From an uncultured Oribacterium sp. (GTDB lineage Bacteria > Bacillota > Clostridia > Lachnospirales > Lachnospiraceae): a DNA stretch of 14,675 nt. The stretch covers positions 1-14,675 of the forward strand of contig CABTMH010000216.1 of assembly GCA_902485915.1 (NCBI GenBank). The letters are read 5' to 3'. This document shows, one piece after another, positions 7,233 to 14,526 of this stretch. A model generated the notes under the pieces. The model did not search any database. It worked only from the letters and a program-made list of their open reading frames with translations, and was not told where the DNA came from. Position numbers and translations under genes: made by a program. Position 1 is the first letter of the stretch. The number at the start of each line of letters is the position of its first letter.

Positions 7233-7538
7233 ATGACCACAAGCTTCCCTATGTTCCCAACTGTTTCCGGTATACTGCCGCACACGATGCTGGATACCGT
7301 CTTCGGTGTACTGCACCGACTGTATGACCAGTTCCTGTTTGCATGGATGCTGTTCATCACGGCCTGCCGGAAGCGCCTGCGCGCACTGCTCCAGGATGAT
7401 TCCGGCATCGGTACCATCGAGCTCGTACTGATCCTCGTCGTGCTGATCGCGCTCGTCCTGATCTTTAAGGATCGTATCAAAGCGCTTCTCAATGACATCT
7501 TCGATCAGATCGAGAGCTCCGCGACCAGCGTGTACTGA
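7233..7538 (+). CDS. flp: Flp-type pilin precursor
   Basis: Probable major subunit of the Tad pilus. The 101-residue product has a class of prepilin site typical of Flp: DDSG|IGTIE, with cleavage expected after Gly58 and the conserved Glu at +5 (Glu63). It is followed by one hydrophobic helix (LVLILVVLIALVLIF, 64-78) and a short amphipathic tail. The mature pilin would be only 43 residues, in the normal Flp range. The leader of 58 residues is unusually long and itself holds a hydrophobic stretch (FLFAWMLFITAC, 34-45). The start is secure: a perfect AGGAGG (7220-7225) lies seven bases before ATG, the best ribosome site in the operon, as expected for an abundant subunit. It ends in TGATG, overlapping the next gene by one base. 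The 175-base gap before it may contain its own promoter, but none is convincing. Confidence 0.88.
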   Translation: MTTSFPMFPTVSGILPHTMLDTVFGVLHRLYDQFLFAWMLFITACRKRLRALLQDDSGIGTIELVLILVVLIALVLIFKDRIKALLNDIFDQIESSATSVY

Positions 7539-9631
7539 TGAAGCGGCGTATGACGCGGGGCCCTGCATATACAGACGCAGAACGTCGCCGCACGGCGAAG
7601 GCTGCACTCGCAGCTCAGCACACGCAGGGCTCGGTCACCGTGTTTCTCGCACTTACCTTCGCGATGATCGCTGCGCTGCTGCTTACCATCGTGGAGTCCT
7701 GCCGCACCGTCTCCGAGCGCCTGTTCTGGCAGACAGCGGTGGACAGCTCCATGGAGTCACTCTTCTCACAGTTCCATCGCCCGCTCTGGGAAAACTACCG
7801 GATCTTCGGACTGCAGTACCGGACGGACGAGGATCTCTCGGAAGAGTTCTATGACTTCATGAAGCCCTACCTCGACGCCCGGGACCTCTTTCCGGGCAGC
7901 ATCCGGGAGGACAGTGTTTCCTTCCTGGAGCATGTGCATGTCACCGAAGGAATCAGCTTCGAAGAGGAGGTGCTGGAGTATATGAAATATGGACTTCTGG
8001 ATTCGCTGATCAGCTTCGCGGGCAGTGACTTTCAGGAGCAGGAGGTCGTGGAGGAGCTGGAAAAGGTGTTCCGACGTGCAGATGAGTCGAAGGAAATCCG
8101 GGAACTGCAGCGTCGCTATCAGCTCGATACGAAGGACCTGAAAGCCGTCGAGGATGCCATCGCTCAGGTGGATGCCGCCACACGCAGTGCAGAAGCCGCC
8201 CACCAGGAGGCCTGGAACGCACTCCGGCGGGAGGATCCGTACGACTTCTACTCTGCGAAATACTCCTTCACCCGTACACTCACTGAGCTTCAGCATGCAG
8301 TCAGCCGTTATACGAAGGCAGCGGATCAGCTCGCGGAAAAGGTCGCTGCGCTGCGCGCGGACTTTGATACCCGCGCTGCTTCTCTCTCTGAGGAGGGAAG
8401 ACAGGCGATCGAGGCGGAAATCTCCGAATATGAAAACTATGTTTCCAGAGGTGGCGACGTCCGCGCAGAGATCGAAGCGATGCCGGCGAAGGCCGATGCC
8501 CTCATCGCCGAAGCCGATCGCGTCGAGCAGGACGTCGATGACTTCGAGGAGTGGCTGGCCGATGCCATCTCGGATGCATGGGATGACGACGAGGAGGACG
8601 AGCCGGACTTTTCCTATGAGATACGGCGCTTTTACCGAAACGCCGCCGCGGACTGGCACAGCTTTTCACTGATTCACTATGGCGGCGAGCTGTCGAGGAT
8701 CAATGCAAAAAACAAGGCCCTGCTCGATCAGATCAGTGATCTGCTGCAGGGAAATCTGCTCTCGCTGGTGCTGCCGGACGGTGCTGCTCTTCCATCGAAC
8801 ACGGCCATACATGACCGCTCACCGGCATTCCCGGCCGATTCCACGGCGCATCCGGTGGAGGTCGCCATCCTCGGCGAGTATGCACTGAAGTTCTTTCACT
8901 ACTACCATCCGGGCGAAACGCCGAAAGAGCAGCTGCCACCGAGTGGCACGCAGGCGCTCGAGCTCGAGTATATGCTCGGCGGCGAAAGCAGCGACTACGA
9001 GAATCTCTCGGAATATGTCACGAAGCTCGTCGCACTCCGGGAAGGTATGAATCTGATCTATCTCTACTCGAATCCGGAAAAGCGGAACGAAGCCCGGCTC
9101 TTCGTCACATCCTTTCTCGTCGCTACGGGAAACCCGGCGCTGATTTCGGTCTTCACCTTTTTCGTCCTCGGCATCTGGGCACTGGTTCAGGCGATTCAGG
9201 ATGTGAAGACCCTGCTGTCTGCCGGACGTGTACCACTCTTTCACGATAACAGCAGCTGGTCCGTCGACATCTCCGGACTTCTCCGTTTCGGTGAACATCC
9301 TTCCGCACGTGCCGATGTACGTAAAAACGGCCTCTCCTACCGGGATTACCTCCGGGCGTTTCTGCTCGGCGAGGGACTACTCCATCAGGCAGAGATCAAC
9401 CAGCGGATGCTGAGCCGGATCGAGAAAAACATCCGGCAGATCGGAAAGGATCCGGAAACGGGCTTCGCCCTCGACGAGTGTCTCTATGCGCTCGAGGCCA
9501 CGGTCCGCCCGGACACGCGGCACGTCATGTACAGCACCGGTATCCTGCAGATGGTCGCCGATACGGTACCGACCATCGACTACTCGATGGAAATCAGCAG
9601 CTACTACAAGTATCGAAACGACACGCAGTAG
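7538..9631 (+). CDS. Large TadG-like surface protein (DUF5702-like)
   Basis: A 697-residue protein that I recognise as the large DUF5702-like component found in Firmicute Tad loci; its exact role is unknown, with a minor pilin or scaffold function inferred. A basic N-terminus (1-30) is followed by QGSVTVFLALTFAMIAALLLTIVES (30-54), a single helix like that of TadE/TadG pseudopilins but without Glu at +5. Next come a region around FGLQYRT that recurs in the family, then a long charged helical segment (about 173-340) with coiled-coil character, ending in an acidic patch (DDDEEDEPD, about 348-356). A second hydrophobic segment lies at about 522-553. The C-terminal part (DSSMEISSYY-like end) would be outside. 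It overlaps the pilin stop by one base (TGATG) and has no strong ribosome site of its own, so it is probably translationally coupled to flp. Confidence 0.8.
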   Translation: MKRRMTRGPAYTDAERRRTAKAALAAQHTQGSVTVFLALTFAMIAALLLTIVESCRTVSERLFWQTAVDSSMESLFSQFHRPLWENYRIFGLQYRTDEDLSEEFYDFMKPYLDARDLFPGSIREDSVSFLEHVHVTEGISFEEEVLEYMKYGLLDSLISFAGSDFQEQEVVEELEKVFRRADESKEIRELQRRYQLDTKDLKAVEDAIAQVDAATRSAEAAHQEAWNALRREDPYDFYSAKYSFTRTLTELQHAVSRYTKAADQLAEKVAALRADFDTRAASLSEEGRQAIEAEISEYENYVSRGGDVRAEIEAMPAKADALIAEADRVEQDVDDFEEWLADAISDAWDDDEEDEPDFSYEIRRFYRNAAADWHSFSLIHYGGELSRINAKNKALLDQISDLLQGNLLSLVLPDGAALPSNTAIHDRSPAFPADSTAHPVEVAILGEYALKFFHYYHPGETPKEQLPPSGTQALELEYMLGGESSDYENLSEYVTKLVALREGMNLIYLYSNPEKRNEARLFVTSFLVATGNPALISVFTFFVLGIWALVQAIQDVKTLLSAGRVPLFHDNSSWSVDISGLLRFGEHPSARADVRKNGLSYRDYLRAFLLGEGLLHQAEINQRMLSRIEKNIRQIGKDPETGFALDECLYALEATVRPDTRHVMYSTGILQMVADTVPTIDYSMEISSYYKYRNDTQ

Positions 9632-9665
9632 GCAGCCTTCTCCGACACATCGTGCGGCAAAAGAC

Positions 9666-9749
9666 CTCCGGTATATGCCATACACCAGACGTCGCGACAG
9701 CTGCCACCCGGTCGACGTAATCAAACTCCGGTATGTGCCATACACCAGA
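9666..9749 (+). repeat. Pair of 24-bp direct repeats at 60-base period, intergenic
   Basis: Two copies of a 24-mer beginning CTCCGGTAT (9666-9689 and 9726-9749) differ at one position (A/G in GTATRTGCC). The 36 bases between them contain the palindrome GTCGCGAC (9691-9698) and the inverted pair CGTCG (9690-9694)/CGACG (9713-9717). Each copy has weak internal dyad symmetry (GTAT...ATAC). The whole lies in the 202-base gap between the DUF5702-like and TadE-like genes. A further small hairpin, CGCTG (9789-9793)/CAGCG (9799-9803), follows before the next ribosome site. No T tract is present, so it is not a standard terminator. Confidence 0.75.
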
Positions 9750-9833
9750 TGCTGAAGCATCGACCGCTGACACTCTCATAGATGATTCCGCTGCACTTCA
9801 GCGAATCACATATATCTCATCCTGAGGAAACGC

Positions 9834-10718
9834 ATGAAACAGGAACGAAGTACCCTGCCCCGGCACAAGTCACACTCCAGGTACCACCACCGGGCATCGG
9901 AATACAAGAAAAAACTGAATACACTTCTTCTGACGCCATGCCGCTCCTCCTTCACCGTGGAGGCTGCGCTCGCTCTGACCCTCGTGATCCTCGCGAGCGT
10001 CGTCCTCATGGTGCCCATGCTGATCCTGAACCATCAGCGAAACGCCGCCCTCGAGATGCATGAGAATGCACGCCAGATGGCGAAGCAGAAATATGTCGAG
10101 TACTACCGTGCGAAGGACGGCAGTCTCACCCTCGATCAGGATCTCCTGAACAGTGGGGAGACAGTACTCACGGCCCTCGGCCTCGGGCATCAGATCAGCC
10201 AGCCCGGTATGAAGAACATCGACCTTCTATCCGATTCCGAAATCACGAAGGAAACGGTGCGTTATATCGCAAACTATGATGCGGTTCTGCCGTTTTCAGT
10301 GCTCGGACTCGACCATCTGTCGCAGCAGGTCGTCGTCAGTCGCCGTGCATGGATCGGCGCGAAGGGTAATCGCTGGATGGAAAATAACGGTGGGGAGACG
10401 GAAGACGATCCCATCGTCTATGTCAGTACCCGCGACACCGATGTCTACCATACCACACGGGCCTGTTCTTATCTCACCCATGACATCCTGGAAGCCCGGG
10501 GGGAAGACATGCGGACGCTTCGGAACAAATTCGGCGGAAAGTACAGTCCCTGTGCCACCTGCCGACCGAACCTGTCCATGCCGACCGTCTACTATACCCT
10601 GGCGGCACGCAGCTATCATACGACACCGAGCTGTCGCACCATCTCCAGCAATGTGCAGGAGATGAAAAAATCTGAAGCCGAGTCCTATGGAAAGCACGGC
10701 TGTGTGCGCTGCGGATAA
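9834..10718 (+). CDS. TadE-like pseudopilin with two C-terminal Cys/His repeats
   Basis: A 294-residue membrane-anchored protein, probably a minor pilus component. After a basic, His-rich N-terminus (1-36), residues 38-66 (RSSFTVEAALALTLVILASVVLMVPM) form the pseudopilin helix. The TVEAA core is typical of TadE-like proteins, with Glu at +5 if cut before Ser39. The middle (about 70-190) is unrecognised. The C-terminus has two related modules: VYHTTRAC...YSPCATC (His206, Cys211, Cys240, Cys243) and SYHTTPSC...HGCVRC (His262, Cys267, Cys290, Cys293). The repeated H-x4-C then C-x2-C pattern suggests metal binding or disulfides on the cell surface; similar YHxxxxC/CxxC modules occur at the ends of other Firmicute secreted proteins. 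GAGG (9824-9827) lies six bases before ATG. The function of the modules is not established. Confidence 0.8.
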   Translation: MKQERSTLPRHKSHSRYHHRASEYKKKLNTLLLTPCRSSFTVEAALALTLVILASVVLMVPMLILNHQRNAALEMHENARQMAKQKYVEYYRAKDGSLTLDQDLLNSGETVLTALGLGHQISQPGMKNIDLLSDSEITKETVRYIANYDAVLPFSVLGLDHLSQQVVVSRRAWIGAKGNRWMENNGGETEDDPIVYVSTRDTDVYHTTRACSYLTHDILEARGEDMRTLRNKFGGKYSPCATCRPNLSMPTVYYTLAARSYHTTPSCRTISSNVQEMKKSEAESYGKHGCVRCG

Positions 10719-10726
10719 AGAATGCA

Positions 10727-10809
10727 CGATGTATACATGAGGACCTCGCTTCCGCTGGCACCATCGTCGCCCACACTGTGTTTTATGATTTATCACGTAG
10801 TATACATCG
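10727..10809. repeat. Inverted repeat flanking the gap before the second prepilin peptidase
   Basis: CGATGTATAC (10727-10736) and GTATACATCG (10800-10809) are perfect 10-base inverted copies 63 bases apart. The left copy lies within a perfect palindrome ATGTATACAT (10729-10738). They span almost the whole gap between the TadE-like gene and the next ribosome site (GAGGAG, 10822-10827). They could be paired operator sites or the base of a long stem; the sequence does not decide. Confidence 0.5.
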
Positions 10810-10836
10810 AAACATATCATTGAGGAGAAAACCGTG

Positions 10837-11370
10837 ATGCACTGTTCGACCTGTCTCTTTTTCATATACGCACTGCTCTGCATCGCGTACGATCTGCGGA
10901 GCCACAGCGTGCCCCTGATGGTGCACCTTCTGTTCGTACTCCCCGGACTGATCGTATTCGGAAATCAGCTCCACGGAACGCTGCAGGCCTGTGCGCTCAC
11001 AGCTCACCAGGTGATCTCGGATACGCCGGCTGATGCTTCATCCGCTGGACTTTCACTCTGGCATCCGGTCCGGACCGCACTGCTTCCGCTGCTGCCGGGG
11101 CTCCTGGCCCTGCTGATCAGCAGGCTCACACAGGAAGCCCTGGGCCTCGGTGACGGACTCTTTCTGCTGATCGCCGGCCTCTATCTCCGGATGAGCTCGA
11201 TGCTTCTTCTGCTTCTGTCCGGTATCCTGGTCGGCTTTCTCGTGAGCGCGGTCCTGCTCATCCATGGGCATATCCACGGCCGGAGCATGCGAAAAGTGAG
11301 CTTTCCGTGGCTTCCCTGCACACTGCCCGCGCTCTGCGCGATCGTTTTCTCGCAGTTCCAGCTGGTCTGA
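10837..11370 (+). CDS. Prepilin peptidase, A24 family (second of two)
   Basis: A 177-residue, multi-helix membrane aspartyl protease. The catalytic pair is YDLRSHSVP with Asp19 and ALGLGDGLF with Asp106 in the canonical GxGD form. A C-terminal VSFPWLPCTLPA stretch resembles the conserved Pro-rich segment before the last helix in type IV prepilin peptidases. It is longer between the two aspartates than the first peptidase (1745), with a soluble loop rich in polar residues (about 43-78), and the two differ enough that recent duplication is unlikely. GAGGAG (10822-10827) serves ATG 10837 (nine bases) or GTG 10834 (six bases); both are plausible and differ by one residue. It sits between the TadE-like gene and a second pseudopilin, so specialised processing of minor pseudopilins is a reasonable but untested idea. 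Confidence 0.86.
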   Translation: MHCSTCLFFIYALLCIAYDLRSHSVPLMVHLLFVLPGLIVFGNQLHGTLQACALTAHQVISDTPADASSAGLSLWHPVRTALLPLLPGLLALLISRLTQEALGLGDGLFLLIAGLYLRMSSMLLLLLSGILVGFLVSAVLLIHGHIHGRSMRKVSFPWLPCTLPALCAIVFSQFQLV

Positions 11371-11464
11371 CACTTCTTCATCCACCCGATGACACTTCGC
11401 ATCCTGTCTGTCCCTGGATGCCCTGCATCATCTACTGAACGCGATTTTATATTCAGGAGTTCCC

Positions 11465-11704
11465 ATGTATACCATCGAAGCCGCCTATATCTTTTCCATC
11501 ATCCTGCTGGTCATCGGAAGTCTCGTCACCAGTGCCATCAAACTGCAGTCAAAAATCAATGGTTTCACACGTTCTGCGCTCGAAACAGAGGTCAACAGCC
11601 ATCTCCCGGATGGCGCGAAGGATTTCCAGCCAGAGGATTTCATCCGCATGGTCACCCTTTTTGAACAGGACATCGATCCAGCCGAAGGAGGACAACATGA
11701 ATAA
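11465..11704 (+). CDS. Small pseudopilin-like protein (TadE-like helix, 79 aa)
   Basis: A 79-residue protein that starts almost directly with a pseudopilin helix: MYTIEAAYIFSIILLVIGSL (1-20), the same T-(I/V)-E-A-A core seen in the TadE-like protein upstream, but with no leader before it. If it is processed at all, only the initiator Met would be removed, leaving Glu at +4. A polar tail of about 55 residues follows. AGGAG (11455-11459) lies five bases before ATG. It overlaps the DUF6382-like gene by eight bases. The role is unknown; a minor pilin or membrane-bound assembly partner is inferred from the helix and the neighbourhood. The 94-base gap before it shows nothing notable. Confidence 0.75.
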   Translation: MYTIEAAYIFSIILLVIGSLVTSAIKLQSKINGFTRSALETEVNSHLPDGAKDFQPEDFIRMVTLFEQDIDPAEGGQHE

Positions 11705-13034
11705 ACCGATTCTGGAGCGTATGTCCTACGAGCATAATCTCCGTCACAGTTATATGCATATCAGCGCGCAGTCCGTGGATCCGCAGTCCTATGAGCTGAA
11801 GCTGCTTCACGAAACGAGCGTCCCGGATACGCTACCGCTCCTGATCCGCCAGAATACAGAGGATTCGTCACAGGCGACCCTCGAATATGAGGTCACCGGT
11901 CTCGAGTCCATGACGAGCTACTACACGAGTCGAAAGCTCCGCTATCTGGCCCTCGCACGACTCATGGAGAACATCCATGGCCTGCTCGAGCATCTCGAGG
12001 AGTATTTTCTTCCAGAGGATATGGTGCTCCTGGATCCATCCACGATTTTCTACAATTCGGAAAAAGAAAGCTGGATCTTCACCCTCGTGCCCGGCTACAG
12101 CAGTTCCTTTCACGAAGCACTGAAGTCACTCATCGCCTGGCTTCTGAAGCGGATCGACTACAACGAGGACCGTGTCGTCGTCCTGGCGTATACGCTCTAT
12201 AACGAATCCATCAAGGAATTTCTCGTGATGGAGAATCTTCTCCGCATCTGTCGGCAGAACATCGAGCGTGAGCGCATGTTTCAGCTGGAACGCAGCGGTG
12301 GCCATGCATCCACCGTAGCTGCATCTTCTTTCGGCATGGACGGCCGCGCCTCTACGCAGGCTCCTGCTTCCGGTTTCTTCGCTGCAGACGAACAGCGCAC
12401 AGCTGGCGCTGCACCACGTCCACGCATGATTTCCACCGATGGCATCTTCCGCCCGATCGACGCCGGCCTTTCAGAGACGACAGAAGGCGTCGAGCCGCAA
12501 ACGGTGATGTCCGCGCAGCCATCTGCTGCAGCGCCTGACAACATCCGCTTCCCATCCGATTATGGTGAAGACGAGTACAGTAAGACGGTCAGAAAACTGC
12601 AGGAGCACACGCCAGGGGCTGCCCATGCGTACGAACATGACGCCTCTCTCTGTACGAACTATGCAGGCAGCGATGATACTGCGCTCGACGGTGTCAGCGT
12701 ATCATCACTGGTTCCAGCCCCCGAAGTAAAAAGGAGTTTTCCACTTTTTCATCGCCGGAAAGACGGAAAATCAGAGAAAACCGAACGACGAACCCGAAAA
12801 AGTGTGGAGAAATCCACACTGAAGGAAGCACTGTCCACCGAACAGAATCAGAGCTCCTTTAAGGCGAAGACCCTTCTCTCTGTCGCACTCATGATTCTCA
12901 TCCCTTTCCTGATCTGGTTCCTGAAGGGCGGGCTCGTCCTTCGTCGCATGCTCCCACTGGTACTGGCACTCGAAGCCGGCATCCTCGTCGTCATCGCACT
13001 CGATTACCTGATGGCGAAGCTGCCGGATGATTAA
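11697..13034 (+). CDS. DUF6382-like membrane protein, apparently without an FHA domain
   Basis: A 445-residue protein. Residues 1 to about 195 match my recollection of the DUF6382 family seen in Firmicute Tad loci: HNLRHSYMHI near the start, an L-x-x-L helical core around EEYFLPEDMVLLDPSTIFYN (101-120), and VPGY...FHEALKSLIAWLLKRIDYNEDR (131-159). A low-complexity, Ala/Ser-rich linker (about 200-345) and a basic stretch (RRKDGKSEKTERRTRK, 353-368) lead to two transmembrane helices (about 391-409 and 417-437), and the chain ends eight residues later. Family members I know usually continue into a C-terminal FHA phosphopeptide-binding domain, which is absent here. The start is secure: AGGAGG (11686-11691) lies five bases before ATG. 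The 55 upstream codons of the open frame overlap the small pseudopilin and are not coding. A regulatory or assembly role is inferred. Confidence 0.8.
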   Translation: MNKPILERMSYEHNLRHSYMHISAQSVDPQSYELKLLHETSVPDTLPLLIRQNTEDSSQATLEYEVTGLESMTSYYTSRKLRYLALARLMENIHGLLEHLEEYFLPEDMVLLDPSTIFYNSEKESWIFTLVPGYSSSFHEALKSLIAWLLKRIDYNEDRVVVLAYTLYNESIKEFLVMENLLRICRQNIERERMFQLERSGGHASTVAASSFGMDGRASTQAPASGFFAADEQRTAGAAPRPRMISTDGIFRPIDAGLSETTEGVEPQTVMSAQPSAAAPDNIRFPSDYGEDEYSKTVRKLQEHTPGAAHAYEHDASLCTNYAGSDDTALDGVSVSSLVPAPEVKRSFPLFHRRKDGKSEKTERRTRKSVEKSTLKEALSTEQNQSSFKAKTLLSVALMILIPFLIWFLKGGLVLRRMLPLVLALEAGILVVIALDYLMAKLPDD

Positions 13035-13122
13035 CGAAATTTCCTCAAAAGTTCTGAAGGATGCGCTGATTGTGAAGCTGCAGGTACAGTAACCGTAATA
13101 GCGCGTCCATAGTGCGCATACA

Positions 13123-14418
13123 TCATTCTACGATTCGCTTCGTGATCTCTATAAGAATCTCCGTGGTCTTCTCCAGCGATCCTGCCGGGATGAACTCATA
13201 CTTTCCGTGATAGTTGTAGCCACCGGTACAGAGGTTCGGGCACGGCAGGCCCATGTAGGAGAGACGTGCGCCATCCGTGCCGCCACGAATCGGAACCACG
13301 ATCGGCTCGACGCCGCAGGCACGCATCGCTGCCTCTGCAGTATCGATGAGGTACATGCACGGCTCGATCTGTTCCTTCATGTTATAGTAGCTGTCCAGGA
13401 TCTCGCAGACTACGGTGCCCTCACCGTACTTCCGGTTCAGGAACGCCGCTGCATCTGCGAAGAAGCGCTTCTTCTCCTCGAACTTCGCGCGGTCATGGTC
13501 GCGGATGATGTACTCCATCTTCGCCTCCTCGACACCGCCGCTCATCCCGTCGAGATGATAGAAGCCCTCGTAGCCCTCGGTATACATCGGGTTCTCAAAC
13601 GCCGGCAGCAGACTCTGGAATTCCATGCCGATGAGCAGTGCGTTCTTCATCTTAAGCTTCGCGCTGCCTGGGTGAATGCTGACGCCGTGAATCGTGATCT
13701 TCCCGGAAGCGGCATTGAAATTCTCATACTCGAGCTCGCCGAGCGCTCCACCATCTACCGTGTAGGCGATGTCCGCGCCGAAGTCCTCGACATCGAAGTG
13801 GTCTGCACCTCGACCGATTTCCTCATCCGGTGTAAAGCCGATACAGATGTCCCCATGCTTTATCTCCGGGTGCGTCAGGAAGTGCTCCGCCATCGTCATG
13901 ATTTCTGCGATGCCCGCCTTATCATCGGCGCCGAGCAGCGTCGTGCCATCCGTCACGATGAGGTCCTCGCCCCGCAGATCTGCCAGGAACGGAAAATCTG
14001 CCACCTTCATCACGATCTGCTTCTCCTCATGGAGGACGATGTCTCCGCCGTCATAGTCATGCACGATCCGCGGCTTCACATCCGCCCCGCTCAGTGCCGG
14101 CGAGGTATCCATGTGTGCGATGAACCCAAGTACCGGCGTGCGCCCGCCATGCTGCGGTGCGACACCAGCTGCCCTGTCCGCCATCTGCACTTCGTCGCCT
14201 GCATCAGCCGACGCTTCATCCATCGTCGACGGAATCCGCGCGAAGACATAGCCGAACTCGCTCATGCGCACATCGGCTGCACCCATCTCGATGAGCTCCT
14301 GACGAAGTCGCTCCGCAAGTACCAGCTGCTTCGCTGTACTTGGGCAGCTTTCACTCGCTTCATCAGACTCTGTATCGTAGCTGATATAATTCAAAAACCG
14401 GTCGATTGCTGTTTTCAT
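13123..14418 (-). CDS. pepT: Peptidase T (tripeptide aminopeptidase)
   Basis: Cytoplasmic di-zinc M20-family enzyme that removes the N-terminal residue from tripeptides, recycling peptide nitrogen. The 431 residues carry the full set of metal and catalytic residues: AHMDT (His102, Asp104), LLGADDKAG (Asp165), FTPDEEIG (Glu199, Glu200), YTVDGG (Asp222) and YNYHG (His404). IRGGTDGARLSYMGLPCPNL (378-397) is the typical C-terminal substrate region. About 20 residues more than in E. coli PepT are inserted just before AHMDT (about 66-93; acidic then Gly/Ala-rich). AAAGGATGA precedes the ATG by a normal distance. It is convergent with the DUF6382-like gene; the 88-base gap (13035-13122) shows no clear terminator. 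It is probably a single-gene unit unrelated to the pilus. Confidence 0.95.
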   Translation of the reverse strand: MKTAIDRFLNYISYDTESDEASESCPSTAKQLVLAERLRQELIEMGAADVRMSEFGYVFARIPSTMDEASADAGDEVQMADRAAGVAPQHGGRTPVLGFIAHMDTSPALSGADVKPRIVHDYDGGDIVLHEEKQIVMKVADFPFLADLRGEDLIVTDGTTLLGADDKAGIAEIMTMAEHFLTHPEIKHGDICIGFTPDEEIGRGADHFDVEDFGADIAYTVDGGALGELEYENFNAASGKITIHGVSIHPGSAKLKMKNALLIGMEFQSLLPAFENPMYTEGYEGFYHLDGMSGGVEEAKMEYIIRDHDRAKFEEKKRFFADAAAFLNRKYGEGTVVCEILDSYYNMKEQIEPCMYLIDTAEAAMRACGVEPIVVPIRGGTDGARLSYMGLPCPNLCTGGYNYHGKYEFIPAGSLEKTTEILIEITKRIVE

Positions 14419-14461
14419 AAAATCATCCTTTCTTCTATGTTTTCAGTTTTTCTTTACCATG

Positions 14462-14507
14462 AATAAAAGAAAGTCGCCGTACGACCGGCGATTTCTCCGG
14501 TCGTGCG
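14462..14507 (-). terminator. Intrinsic terminator between the right-edge gene and pepT
   Basis: CGTACGACCGG (14478-14488) pairs with CCGGTCGTGCG (14497-14507), 11 pairs including one G-T, around an 8-base loop. Reading the minus strand, it begins about 20 bases after the stop of the right-edge gene and is followed by a T-rich run (CTTTCTTTTATT, about 14474-14462). The plus-strand side is also T-rich (14511-14520), so it could work in both directions, but no plus-strand gene ends here. Confidence 0.8.
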
Positions 14508-14526
14508 ACGTCCTTTTCTTTATCTC

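Noticed and set aside
9666..9749. Minimal CRISPR array (24-bp repeats with a 36-bp spacer)
   Set aside because: Only two repeats, no third copy on either side, no leader or cas genes in the window, and the spacer itself has dyads. Kept as an unexplained repeat pair.
11532..11696. 55-codon N-terminal extension of the DUF6382-like protein
   Set aside because: It overlaps the small pseudopilin in another frame, and AGGAGG five bases before 11697 fixes the start.
13035..13122. Terminator between the convergent DUF6382-like gene and pepT
   Set aside because: Only a weak GCGC-type pairing near 13100-13119 and no T tract on either strand.
13207..14466. 419-codon plus-strand frame opposite pepT
   Set aside because: Antisense shadow of a well-supported enzyme; no ribosome site or known motif.
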